From: Candidatus Delongbacteria bacterium | GTDB lineage: Bacteria > Delongbacteria > UBA4055 | Direction of reading: 5' to 3' | Assembly (NCBI GenBank): GCA_027858795.1 | Contig: JAQICF010000087.1 | Location: forward strand, 1-48,079 | Length of the DNA stretch: 48,079 nt | In this document: in pieces, positions 18,401 through 33,400 of the stretch | Numbering within the stretch: position 1 is the stretch's first letter | How the letters are laid out: the number at the start of each line of letters is the position of its first letter | Program-made: the position numbers and the translations under genes | The notes under the pieces: generated by a model | What the model saw: only the letters and a program-made list of their open reading frames with translations | Database searches by the model: none | Told to the model about the DNA's origin: nothing

Positions 18401-21400
18401 TGCTGAAATGGTTTGTAGAAATAGTATATTTGTCGGGAATAAAGCTTTCTATTGTGGATCTTATACTGGGTATGGTGGAGCAATCCATTCTTACAGTAAT
18501 TCAACTAATAAATATTTAAACAATTTATTCACCGATAATGAAGGTGTGTGGGGTGGTGCAGTATATACTAGTTCTAAAAATGAAATTTATTTGAACAACA
18601 CATTTGTAAATAATTCAGCAAATAATGGAGGTGGATTGTTTTTTGACATGAATTCAGGAACTAACTCTAAGATAATAAATAACATAATTTATTCGAATAC
18701 AGATATTTATGGAGGTAGTCAAATATGGTTGCGCTTATCTACATCACCTGATTTTGAATACAATAATATACAGGGAGGATTTGAAGAATTCGGAGGTCAG
18801 GTTACTCAATATACAGGTGTATACGAAAACAACTTACAATTCTATCCAGGATTTGATCTTGATAATGAAGCTGATCCGTATTCATTGTTAGAATATTCAC
18901 CTCTTATTAATGCAGGCAAGCCAGATCTTAATGGGTTAGATATCCCAGAATCAGATTTAATGAATAATCCAAGGATCTACAATGGAAGTGAAGTAAGGAT
19001 TGATATAGGTGCTTATGAATTCCAAGGTGAACCTAATGGTGATCCTATTATAGTATTCAGTCCGTCTGATAAAGTTAATTTTGGATTTGTTCAAGATGGT
19101 GAAATAGAGGAACAAACTTTATATATTGAAAATATAGGAACTAGACAATTATCAATCACGGATATTTCATTATACAATGAGAATTCTGATTTCTCAGTAG
19201 TTAATTTTGATGGAACAAAAGAAGCATTTAATCTTGTTATATTACCTCACTCAATGGATAGTGTTAAGGTTATATTCAATCCTAATTCCGGTGAGGATAA
19301 GAATTATTCAGATATAATTAAAATTGCTTCTACAGAACTCACATCAAACCTTATCGTAAACGTTGAAGGAATGGGGATAGGCGGAACATATATTGATAAT
19401 AATGGATTGATATCTGGTACATGGACGAAAGATAATAATCCTTATAACATAGTAAGAGATGTTGAAGTTGATGGAAGTTTAGTTATTAATGAAGGTGTTA
19501 TTGTAAGATTCTTTGGACATTCTAATTTTAAAGTAGCTGTGAGTGACGTATTGACGATTAATGGTACTTACGATGAAAAAGTATTGTTTACATCAGCTGA
19601 CACTACAGGTTTTGATATCCGTCCTGACGATCTGAATGGTGGTTGGAGAGGAATTACTTTTGAAAATTCAGGTGATGATGATATAATTAATCATTGTATT
19701 ATAGAGTATTGTAAAAAAGTAAAACCAAACAATGTTTCACGACCTGAACCAGAAGATATATTAGATGAGTATTATGCAGGTGCAATATATTTAAACAACT
19801 CTAATCCTTTAATAACTAATTCCTCAATTAGAAGCAATAGAGGATACGGATCAAGTGCAATCTATGCTTTAAATTCGAATCCTGAACTTATAAATCTAAA
19901 AGTATACAGCAACAGATCCAGGTTAGAAAAACTAACTGAAAGGATATATAATTATACCTCGGGTGTAGTGTATTTCAATAATTCAACTGAAGAAATAGAT
20001 ATTATCAATTCAGCATTTTATGATAATAAGCTGGAAGTTGGAGCAACAGGTTGTAGCCTAGGATATTACGATGCTGCAGTTATGCTATTGAATTCAAGTG
20101 CAAAGATTACAAACTGTACTCTTGTGGGACAAAAGACATATTTTGGATTGATAAGATGTAGAAGATATTCAAACCCTACAATAATTAATTCAATAATATG
20201 GAATAATGATCTAAGCACAAATATTTACTTAGACGATGACTTTAGTGATCCTAATATTTATAATTCAAATATCAGTGATGCTGAAAACAGTATAAAGCTA
20301 GGGGCAAATTACTTTATTTCGGATCTTGAATTTGATGAAAATATTTATACTGGAGAATATGTTGAAAATATTGATATTGATCCTGACTTCGCAATATCTG
20401 ATCCCTTATTTGGATATATAGAGGATTATGAAGACAAATATGAACTTAGAAACATATCTTCAAGCATAAATGCAGGTAAGATCGATATAACAGAACTAAA
20501 CCTACCTGACTTAGATATTCTAAACAATCCTAGGATATATCAGCAAGGAGAGATTAGAGTTGATCTGGGTGCTTATGAGTATCAGAATTTACCTGCAGGT
20601 GATCCTATTGTTGGATTGAGTCATTCTGAAATTGATTTTGGTTACACATCAACTGGAGATATCAAAAGAGATACTCTAACAATTTATAATCATGGTAACA
20701 CAGCTCTTGAAATTTCAAATTTTGATTTTTCACAAGTTGAGACTGTTTACTCTGTAGAATTTTTCGAAACATCGGTAAATAATATACCTGCTCATGGGTT
20801 AGATAGTATAATTGTAAAATTCTCACCTACTCCTAATGTTGAAAGAAATTATGATAACACTCTACTAATAACAACAAATGTAGGAACAAAACCTATCAGT
20901 CTTTCCGGTAAAGCTCTTATTGGAACTATAGTCCCTGAAGGATTTGTGTCTGGTAATTGGTTAAAAGAGAATGAACCATACAACGTTATTGGTAATATTG
21001 AGGTTGATGATCTACTATCAATATCACCGGGTGTGAATGTACTTTTCCGAGGAAGATATAAGCTTGATGTTGGAGAAAACTCTACTTTAAAGGCACTAGG
21101 ATCTTCCGATGAAAGAATTATGTTCACTGCAACTGATTCACTTGGTTTCTATGGAGATATCGAAGAAAATCTTGACGGATGGGGTGGAATAAAATTTATC
21201 AACAGTGGTTCTGATGATATGTTCATATACTGTGATTTTAAGTATGCAAACTCCTATGCTTACAAAGACCAGTATGAATCAGACTCAACATTAGTTAGAG
21301 GTGGTGCGATATATTGTAAAAATTCAGGACCGATCATTATGAATTCTGAATTTGAAAATAACTTATCACAGCATGGTTCCGCGATTTATTATGAAGATTG

Positions 21401-24400
21401 TACTAGTGGAATAATTTTAAATTCGAAATTTAAAAATAATATAGCACAAACAATTGAGATCTCTAATGTAATATCTCTATTCGGATTAAGTTATACAGAA
21501 ACTGAAACTTACTCAAGTACTGGTGGTGCTATCAAGATGCTGAATAGTGATATAAAGATATCAAATTCGATTTTCGAATATAACAGATCTTCTTCTGGAG
21601 GAGCGTTATATGTTGAAAATTCTATTACGGAATTGTATAACAATCTTTTCTTTAGTAATGAATCTAATAATGGTGGAAGTATTTATATAAGATCTGCTGA
21701 AGCATTGATGTCAAATAACACATCAGTTTGGAATAAGGCTAAAACTGGTGGAAGTATTTATATCTATAGATCTTCACCAGTTATTATAAATTCTGTATTT
21801 AGAGATAACACAGCAGAATTATACGGTAAACAGATATATATTGATGATAGCGATAATGATAATACTTATTCTTTCCCTGTTATCCAATATAATAATATTG
21901 AAGGTGGGTTGAAAACTGGTATAACAATGAACCAGTATAAGTCGTACGAAGGTTCATATTATGCAAATATGGAATTTGATCCTAAATTTAATTCAGAAAA
22001 TTCAAATCCTTTCAGCTTGCAACAATCTTCCCCATGTATCAACGCTGGTACACCAAGTAGTGTAGTTCTATCAAACTTAACTACAACTGATCTGGCTAAT
22101 AATGCTAGAATATATAACGGAACTATTGATAGAATAGATATTGGAGCATATGAATATCAGGGAGAATTAATTGGAGAACCATTGATCGCAGTTGAAAAGG
22201 ATGACCTGCACTTCTGGTATCAACCAGCGGGTAAAGACACAACCATTACAGTAGAGTTATATAATCATGGAAATAATCTACTTTCTGTAAATAGTTTAGG
22301 ATTTGCAGAAGGAACAAACTACACTTGCGAATCATTTGGAAGTGCGAAAAGATTATCTGATATCAAATTTAGAAGTATCAAGGTTAAGGCTTCAATCAAA
22401 GGGGATCCGATCTTAGATATTCAAGCACATGAGGTAGATAGTCTATTAATACGCTTTACGTCAAATTTAAATGAAACAAAAAAATATGAAGAAATAATAA
22501 GCATATATTCTAACGCTCAAGAAGATATATATATGGATTTAAAGGGTTACGGACTTCTTGGAACAGTAATTTATGGTGGAATTGTTGAAGATCAAACCTG
22601 GTCAAAATCAGGTAATCCATATCATATTATTGGAGATATAGATATTACAGGTGCATTAAATATTGATCCGGGTGTTAATGTATTGGTACAAGACTATGAG
22701 AAGATCAATGTAACAAGTTCAGGTAAGTTACTAGCATTGGGAACCGAAGCTGAACCAATCCACATAACTTCAGGAGAACCTGATCTGTTTAACGATTCTT
22801 CATCTAAAGATGGTGGATGGGGTGGTATAAGATTTAGTTATACAGGATATGATGATATATTGGATCATTGTATTATTGAAAATGGTAAAAAACTTGTTAC
22901 AGGAGAGTATTTCAGTGGTGTTGAAAATTCATCTGGTGGCGCAATTTGTGCGATAAACTCATCACCAAAGATTTTAAATTCAACATTCATTAATAATAAT
23001 GCTAAAGATGGTGGAGCAATTTCATTAATCGGAGGAAGTACTTATGCTGAAATCAATAATTGTACCATTGAGAATAATTCAGCAGTAAATGGTGCAGGTA
23101 TTTACAACGAACAATCTAATTCAGTTATTAAATTAACAGTGATTCAAAATAATACATCTTCAGGTAATGGAGGTGCGGTATTTAGCTTTAGACCTTCTGA
23201 TCAAGCTAATAATAATTCTGAATTCAAATTGATCGGTAATAGATTTCTTAGTAATCAATCAGGGAAGGGAGGAGGATTATGTGCAATTAATTCAAGCCCT
23301 TACCTTGAAAGTAATATTATTGTACAGAATCGCGCGGATTTTGGTGCAGGTTTATACCTTGAATTCAATGAATCAAGAATAATAAATAATACTATTTCAG
23401 ACAACTATGCAACTATGGTAGGAGCAGGTGTATATATTTATAAAGCTTCAGAACCAAAATTTACTAATTGTATAATATTCAACAATAGAGCTCCTGAATA
23501 TGTTTATGGAGATATTCCACCAACAAGTGAATATTATAGACCTCCTTTCATACTCATAGTAGATGAGAATAAGCAAATTGTGTCTCATTCATACATTGCG
23601 TTTCCTAAGCTTTATTATAGTAAACCCGAATTTGATTATTGTAATATTGAAGGTGAAGATAGAAATATAGTTGATTTTACGGAAATAATTTCCCCAGAAG
23701 GTGTAACTTATCAAAGACATCATTTCAGTCAGAGATATGTGAAAAATGTCGAATGTCGTCCAGAATATGAAAACGATTATACATTACAAGAAGGATCTCC
23801 ATGTATTAATTTAGGAACTCCAATAGTTGATGATCTTGAATTAGCCGATTACGATGCATACAACAATCAAAGGATTAAAGAAGACACATACATCGATTTG
23901 GGAGCTTGTGAATATCAAGAAATCAATAATCCGAAGCCAGTATTAACACATACTGTTGATGAAATTGAATTTGGAAATATCTTTGCTGAGCAGACAAAAT
24001 CAGAAAAATTATATTTTTGTAACAGTGGAAATGAAGTATTACATATAACAGGTCAATCTTTTGAAGATCTTACTGGAAATTTTGAACTAACTCGTTATGA
24101 AGGTGATACGGGTGATAGTTTTATAATGAATATTGATGTTCATGAAAGAGATAGTTTAATGGTGACATTCAATCCAACAGACAGCATCAATTATTATTAT
24201 CTGGATGCAGTTATCACTGCAGGGGAAGAGGTTGCAGGTAAAAGATTACCTTTGACAGGAACAGGAGTTGTTCAACCTGATCTTATCGTAACCAATGTTG
24301 AGATACCTGCAAGTATAAATTCCGGTGAGACATTTGAAGTGAAATGGGTTGTAAAAAATATAGGAGTGACTGCAACAAATGTTTCTGAATGGAAAGATAG

Positions 24401-27400
24401 AATATATTTAACACAGTCTAATTCAACAGAATTATTTATTGAAGAGATTGATGCAGCAACTGAACTTGGAGATTTTGAAAATTTGGGTTATCTGCTTCCT
24501 GGAGAGAGTTATAGTAATACAACAATGGTAAAAATTAGTAGTGAATTGATCGGTGAATATCATATTGCTGTTTCTACTGATTCAAAAGAAAATATGATCG
24601 AAAGGGTAGAGGATAATAATGCTTTAGTTTCATCTGAATCAATGAATATCGAATTAACATTACCACCAGATCTACAGGTTACTTATATGGATGTTCCTAC
24701 AAATGCAGAATCAGGAAAAGAAGTCCATATATCATGGATGGTCTCAAATCTTGGGGATAATCCAACATCTGAAGATTCAAAATGGAATGATAAAGTTTAT
24801 TTCTCTATTGATCCTGTATTTAGTACGAGTAATTCTAGATTATTATATACTTATGAGCATAGCGAACAACTAGCAAATGGCATCAATGAGTTTGATCTAG
24901 ATTCAACATACACTGTGTCTGTTGATGTAAGATTACCACATAAAGCTCAAGGTATACATACTGCAGTTCATGAAGATTCAGTTCTAACTGAACTTGGTGA
25001 CTGTTACATTCACATTGTTACAGATGACGGAAATGCTGTTGAAGAATACATCAATGAAGGAAATAATACTTTACAAAAACCGATTAGATTACTACTAACT
25101 CCACCTGATTATAAAGTTGTAGATGTAAGAGTACCTCAAACAACGATTTATTCAGGTCAAACATGTAAAGTTGAATGGTTAGTCAAGAATCTTGGTCCTG
25201 GTGTAAATAATGATTATTACGAAAAGACGTGGGAAGATAGAATTTATATTTCGCCCGATGATTATCTGAACACAGATGGTACGATGGTAAATGACGAAGT
25301 TCTGGCAACGCATTATTTATCTGATGATAACATAATCTACTATAGTGATGAAAATACTAAAGTGATACTTGATTCAACATATATAGTATCTAGAGATGTA
25401 ATAATACCTGAAGGTTATGAAGGAAATTATTTCATATTTGCAGAAGCAGATTGTAATGATGATATATTCGAATATGATGAAGTGTTCCAGTCTATTTATA
25501 ATAATGTGGGAACACCAGCAATCCTAAATGTGGGTCTTACACCACCACCGGATCTTTATGTTAACTCCATAACAATTCCTGATAGTGCTACTGCTGGATC
25601 ATCGATGGAAGTTGTTTGGGAAGGAATAAACCAGGATAACGATATGTCAAACAAAGAATGGTATGATTATGTTTATATATCATCTTCAGTTGAATTTGAC
25701 AAATCAAAAGATAAATATCTTGGAAAAGTTAACGTTGATTACTCAGAAAGAACTTTTGCAAATAGCGATACATATGAAAATTCGCTTACTGTACAAATTC
25801 CAAATGATTTATATGATAGAAAATATGTTCATATAATAGCGGACGCTACTAATTCTGTGTATGAGCACAATAATGAGAATAACAACGTTAGAACTTCAGA
25901 AATCTTCATTGATCCTTATCCAGCGATCAATCTTTTGGCAGATACTTTAATTTGCCCGACAGAAGGTAATTCAGGAAATCCAATAAGTGTACTCTGGAAG
26001 GTTGAAAATATAGGATTAGCTTCCACGACATCAAGTGTATGGTATGATGGTGTTTATTTATCAACTGACAGTATTTGTGATCCAGCAGTTGATATTGAAA
26101 TCGGGAATTTTATTCATTATGGAAAACTGGATACAAATGCTATTTATACCAATACAAAAACAGTTTATCTACCTGATGGAATTGAAGGTAACTTTTACTT
26201 AATGTTGAAAACAGACATTGCAGAGATTAATTCAGATACGGATAGATTAAATAATGTAACCTTTGAAAAGATAGCAATAACTAAAACACCTTATCCGGAT
26301 ACAGTTATAGATGAATTAATAGTTACAGCAGTTACCGGATCAAAGGAAAAGATCGTAGTACCTACAGATGTTATAGCTGGCCAACCAATTGACATTAGTT
26401 GGAAAATAACTAATGAAGGAACTATCGAAACTCAGGACAAATTATGGTATGATGTAGTATACTTATCTAAAGATACTTTAGTAACTGAAGATGATATCTT
26501 GCTGAAAATAACTATGAGAGACAATGGACTTCAGGAAGGTGAATCTTATAATGTAAACATAGAGGAATATATTCCTAACTATGCAAATGGCCTGTATTAT
26601 GTGATCTTGAAAACTGATGCCTGGGATACAATGTTCGAGGAGGTAGAAACTAATAATATAGAATATGCTCCTATTAATATTACACTTCCTAAGATTGTTG
26701 ATCTAATTGTTACTGATGTGAGCATTCCTTCAAGTATTAACTCAGGAGATACAGTAACTGTCAACTATACAGTTAAAAATGTTGGAATTAATGCTGCTGC
26801 CGGATGGCTTACAGATGGTGTTTATTTCTCGACTGATTCAATATTAGATACAGAAGATGCCCTTATGGGATTAAATAAATATTATGTGTCACTTGATCCC
26901 GAGCAAGAAGTTAAGATGTCAACGACAACCAATATTACACGTTCGTTTGAAAAAGATGATGACGGAATTAATATTCAGGATATATTGATCTCAGATTTGA
27001 TCCAGAGCAAAGGAGAAGATAACTTATTTGAAGGTGAAATGCCTGGTGTATTACCAGGAGATTACCATGCAATAGTTAAAGTAGATATGAAAAATAATAT
27101 ACGTGAAGATGACCTGACAAATAACACAGGTTTTTCAATATCGACTATCAATACTGATTTCCCTACGATCACACCTGGAATAACTGTATCAGATAATGTT
27201 GAGTATAGTAAATCAAAATATTATAAATTGATCGTTGATGAAGTTCTTGCAGGAAAAGATCTCAGAATAAACTTAAGTGCATTTGCAAAAGATGATGCAC
27301 CTATTGAGATTTATGTTGCTCATGATCGAATTCCTGAGATATATGATTTTGATTATTCTTCAACAGAACCGTTCGAATCGAATCAGGAAATATTATTACC

Positions 27401-30400
27401 TACCGCTGAACAGGGTCAATATTATATCAGATTATATTGTCCAGCTCAACCTGTAACCGGAGATGAGAATCATGCATATAATCTGGTTGTAACAGAAATG
27501 CTATTCTCTTTATTGGACATTGTACCTGCATATGGTGGTACTGGCGGTGATATTACTTGTGAAGTAAGAGGTGGATCATTTAAAGACTCATTGGAGGTTT
27601 ACTTATATAAAGATGGTGTAGAATTAACAAAACCCATCGATGTTGAAAAAATTAATACAACAGAATTGAAAGTAACATGGAGACTTAATGATGTTGATGG
27701 CAATGATCTAGCATTAGGTTTTTATGATCTTGTCGTAAAAAAAATAACCGATACTGCTACAGATCAAATTGTTTTAAAAGAATCATTCGAAATTCAGGAA
27801 CAAAGGATCGAATTAATAGCAAATAGACTTGCATATCCTGAGAATTTACGAAGAGTCTCAAGTATGTTTGGAACGTTACCTGCTAATCCAGCTAACCATA
27901 CATATGTTTTCAAGAATAACGGTAATGTAAACATACCATATGTAAGAGCGGATATTAAAATTTCTGATAACTTGAAAGTTATATCGGTGTATTCAGAAAA
28001 GTTTATTCAATTAAATGATCTTGAAGCATCGGAAGGGTATTTTAAATATGAAATAGATAATGCAATGTCATTTGACAATGATAATGCATTTGAAATTCCT
28101 TTACTTGCTAAAGATATCGCACCTGAAGAATATCTTGAATGTAAACTGAACTTCACAAATTACACAGGCCTGAGCGTCAATAGTGCTGTTAACCTAGAAT
28201 GTTTAAGTCAAAATGATTTCATTGAAAGGTTTGATTCTAACATATTGAATTTAAGAAATTATGTACTGACTAATTCAGAGAAATTCTCTACAGATCTGAT
28301 AATATCAGCTTATGATTACGATAAATTTAAAGCAATCGCATATAGAAATGCAATTGAAATGGGTGTTTTAAGTGAAGATTATGCTACGAATGGTAATCCA
28401 GTTAATATAGTGCCTGAAGATCTAGAAGTATGGTGGGAATATTCACCGGATATAAATACGGCAATAGCAACTGACATTGCTTATGGTTATGGAGATATTG
28501 AACAGGCGATTGATTATTACTCTGAAACTTTAATTGACACTCTGAACAGGAAAGTATTATTTGCATTAGGTTCATTCTTGCCAAATGACTTAGATACTAC
28601 CGAACCAATGTTGATTTGTGATGAGATTGTTGGTAGTTTTGATCCGAATGATATCTCGGGTACTCCTGGATATGGAGATGATCACTATGTTAAAAATGAT
28701 AATTGGCTTAATTACAATATTCAATTTGAAAATGATGCAAATCAGGCAACAGCACCTGCTTCAATAGTAAATATTAAGCAAAAACTAAGTGAGAATGTTG
28801 ATCCTAGAAATTTCAGAATTCAGGATTTCGGTTTCGGTAAGTATCAGTTTGAGGTTGAAGAAAATACTGCTTATTACACTGAAAGATTAGATCTTAGAGA
28901 TTCCTTAGGTGTATATGTCGATTTTGTTGCAGGTCTTGACATATGGACAAATGAGATATTCTTTGAATACAAAACTATTGATCCTCAGACAGGAAGTGTT
29001 CCAGTGGATGCAAATTCAGGATTCCTGGCAATAAACGATTCATTGGGTAGCGGTCAGGGATATGTGAACTATAAGATTCTTCCAAAAGAAGAGTGTGTTA
29101 CAGGTGATAGTATAACTGCAATGGCTAAGATCGTCTTTGATAGTAATGCACCGATAAATACACCTGAATGGCTTAATGTTATAGATGCGGGTAGACCTGT
29201 AAGTAGGGTAGACTCATTAGAAAATTATCGTGAGCATGAAATGTTCAATGTTTATTGGAGTGGTGAAGATGATTCCTTGGGTTGTGGTATTAGAAATTAC
29301 TCAATTTATGTTTCAATGAATGAAGGACCATTTGAAATATGGATAGAAAATACTACTGATACATTAAGTGTATTTACTGGTAATATTTCAAACAAGTATG
29401 AATTCTATAGCATTGCGACAGATAATGTTGGGTACAGAGAACTGGATAAAAACGAAGGAGAGGGTGTAGTTGTTGGAAATATTATACCTGAGATAGTTAA
29501 CCTGAATGATATCTCGTTCCCTGAGGATACAACATATGAGCTGGATCTTAATTCAATAATCATTGATGATGATCCGTCTACTGTAACTTGGAAAATAAGA
29601 AAGACTATTTCTACACCTGATGGCACAGATTCACTTTATGTAATTGTCGATAATAATTTGAAAACGACTACATTTATGGCTACTCCGAATTATGTCATTG
29701 ACAATGTTCCATTTGAATTCACGGCTACGGATAATGGTGGTCTTACTGCAATAGATACTGTTCTAGTAACTGTATCACCTGTTAACGATGCACCTGTTGT
29801 TAGCTTACAGATACCTGATCTTGAAAGAGATGAAGATTTTGTAGAATTTACCATAGACCTGAATAACCACTTCAGTGATGTTGATAATTCAGTTCTAACT
29901 TATATAGTAGCTAATAATTCCGCGGAAGTTACTTCTTCAATCAAGGATAATATCTTAACTTTAAGTAGTGTGTTAAACTGGAGTGGTAGTGCTGATATTT
30001 CTGTAACTGCAAATGATCTTGTGTCTAAACTATCCGTTAATGATAGCTTTAGATTAATAGTATCACCAGTTAACGATGCACCTGTTGTAAGTACACCTCT
30101 TGCAGACATAACTAAAGATGAAGATTTTACAGAATTCACAATTGATCTGAATGGAAATTTCAGTGATATAGATACATCTACATTAATATTCACAGTAACA
30201 AACGACAATAACCAAGTTAACTGTGTAATAACAGACAACATCTTAACGATCAATAGTGTTCTTAATTGGAATGGAGATGCAAATATATCTGTTACTGCTT
30301 CTGATGATATTTCTAAAGATGTGAAAAACACTAAAACATCTTCTAGAATTTCTTCACTGAGAAGGGATGTAGAAATAATTGAAGATGACTCAAGAAGCGT

Positions 30401-33400
30401 TTGTATCGATTCGTTCATACTAACCGTTAATCCTGTGAATGATGTACCTGAGATAAGTACACCACTAGCAGATATAACTAAAGATGAAGACTTTGCAGAG
30501 TTCACTATAGATCTAAATACTCATTTCTCAGATCTTGATGGTGATGCATTATACTATTCAGTAGCTAATAATTCTACTCAAGTTACTTGTGAAATAGTGG
30601 GTAATATCCTAACAGTTGGTAGCGTACTTAACTGGAACGGTGTGACTTCTGTAACTATCACTGCGAATGACAGAGTTAACAAGCTAAGTGTAACTGATGC
30701 GTTCGACATAACTGTAACACCAGTGAACGATGCACCGATAGTAAGCTTAGAGTTAGCTGATATTGTACGTGACGAGGACTTCGTAGAGTTTACAATAGAT
30801 CTTAACGAGCATTTCAGTGATATAGATACAGCGGTCTTAACTTACACAGTAGCGAACGAATCAAATAAAGTTAACTGTGTGATTATAGATAATGTAATAA
30901 CAATAAACAGCGTACTAAATTGGAATGGAGTTGCTGACATAGCGATTACTGCTAACGATGGGGAGTATACTGCTAATAGCGCATTTGATATCACAGTTAA
31001 TCCTGTCAATGATGTACCTGAAATAAGTACACCGCTTGCAGATGTAACAGTTGATGAAGATTTTGCCGCATTTACTATAGATCTAAATACACATTTCTCA
31101 GATCTTGATGGTGATGCGTTATACTATTCTGTAGCTAATAATGGTGCAGAGGTTAAATGTAATATAGTGGGTAACATCCTAACAGTTGGAAGTATCTTAA
31201 ACTGGAATGGTAAATCACCTGTAACAATTACTGCGAATGACAGAGTTAATAAACTAAGTGTAACTGATGCATTCGATATAACTGTGAATGCAGTAAACGA
31301 TGCACCTGTTGTAAGCTTAGAACTTGCTGATCTTGTACGTGATGAGGATTTTGTAGAGTTTACAATTGACCTGAATGAACATTTCAGTGATATAGATACT
31401 TCAGTTTTGACTTACACAGTTGAAAATAACACTTCTGAAGTTAACGCTGTTATTACAGATAATATATTAACAATAAACAGTGTACTGAACTGGAATGGAG
31501 TTGCAAATGTATCTGTTACTGCTTCTGATAATGAATACACTGCTAACAGTAACTTCGACATCACAGTTAACCCTGTGAATGATGTACCTGAAATAAGTAC
31601 ACCACTTGCAGACTTAACTAAAGATGAAGATTTTACAGAATTCACTATAGATCTAAATACACATTTCTCAGATCTTGACGGAGATGCATTAAGCTATTCA
31701 GTAGCTAATAATGGGGCAGAGGTTACTTGTAAGATAGTGGATAACATCCTGACTATTGGAAGTATCTTAAACTGGAATGGTGTAACTCCTGTAACTATTA
31801 CTGCGAACGACAGAGTTAATAAACTAAGTGTAACTGATGCATTCGATATAACTGTGAATGCAGTTAACGATGCACCTGTTGTAACTTTAGAGTTAGCTGA
31901 TCTTGTTAGAGATGAGGACTTTGTAGAGTTTACAATTGATCTGAATAACCACTTCAGTGATATAGATACTGCAGTCTTAACATACACAGTAGCTAACGAT
32001 GTAAACGAAGTTAACGCTGTAATAACAGATAATGTATTAACTATAAACAGTGTACTAAACTGGAACGGAGTTGCAAATATATCTGTAACTGCTGCTGATG
32101 GGGAATACACTGCTAACAGTTCATTCGCTATCACAGTTAACCCTGTAAATGATGTACCAGAAATAAGTACACCACTTGCAGACATAACTAAAGATGAAGA
32201 TTTCGCAGCATTCGCTATAGATCTAAATGAGCATTTCACAGATCTTGACGGTGATGTGTTGTATTATTCTGTAGCGAATAATGGTACTGAAGTTACTAGT
32301 TCAATCGCAGGAAATATCCTGACAGTTGGAAGTATCTTAAACTGGAACGGTGTAACTCCTGTAACAATTACAGCAAATGACCGAGTTAACAAGCTAAGTG
32401 TAACTGATACGTTCGACATAACCGTAAATGCAGTTAACGATGCACCGGTTGTTACTCTAGAACTTGCTGATGTAATTAGAGATGAGGACTTTGCAGAGTT
32501 TACAATAGATCTGAATGAACATTTCAGTGATATAGATACTGCAATCTTAACTTATACAGTAGCTAACGAATCAAACGAAGTTAACTGTGTAATAACAGAC
32601 AACATCTTAACAATAAACAGTGTCCTTAACTGTAACGGGGTTGCAAATGTATCTGTAACAGCTTCTGATAATGAATACACTGCTAATAGTAACTTCGACA
32701 TTACAGTTAACCCTGTAAATGATGTACCTGAGATAAGTACACCATTAGCAGACATAACTAAAGATGAAGACTTTGCAGAGTTCACTATAGATTTAAATAC
32801 ACATTTCACAGATCTTGATGGTGATGCGTTATACTATTCAGTAGCTAACAATGGTGCAGAGGTAACTTGTTCAATCGCTGATAATATCCTAACAGTTGGT
32901 AGTATACTTAACTGGAACGGACAATCATCTGTAACTATTACTGCGAACGACAGAGTTAACAAGCTAAGTGTAACTGATGCATTCGATATAACTGTAACAC
33001 CAGTAAACGATGCACCGATAGTAAGCTTAGAATTAGCTGACATAACTGTGGATGAAGACTTTGCAGAGTTTACAATAGATCTGAATGAACATTTTAGTGA
33101 TATAGATACTGCGATCTTAACTTACACAGTAGCTAACGAATCAAATGAAGTTAATGCTACAATAATAGATAATGTATTAACTATAAACAGTGTACTAAAC
33201 TGGAACGGAGTTGCAAATGTATCTGTAACTGCCGGCGATGGGGAATACACTGCAAACAGCGCATTCGCTATCACAGTTAATCCTGTAAATGATGTACCTG
33301 AGATAGCTACACCACTTGCAGACATAACTAAAGATGAAGATTTTACTGAATTCACTATAGATTTAAATGAACATTTCTCAGATCTTGACGGAGATGCGCT

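Noticed and set aside
29900..30505. 201-residue minus-strand frame inside the cadherin-like array
   Set aside because: It mirrors the sense repeats in antisense, is Ser/Thr/Val-rich low-complexity, and similar frames recur once per repeat (31412-31645, 31694-32239, 32552-32809, 33122-33355), so it is a shadow of a periodic sequence.
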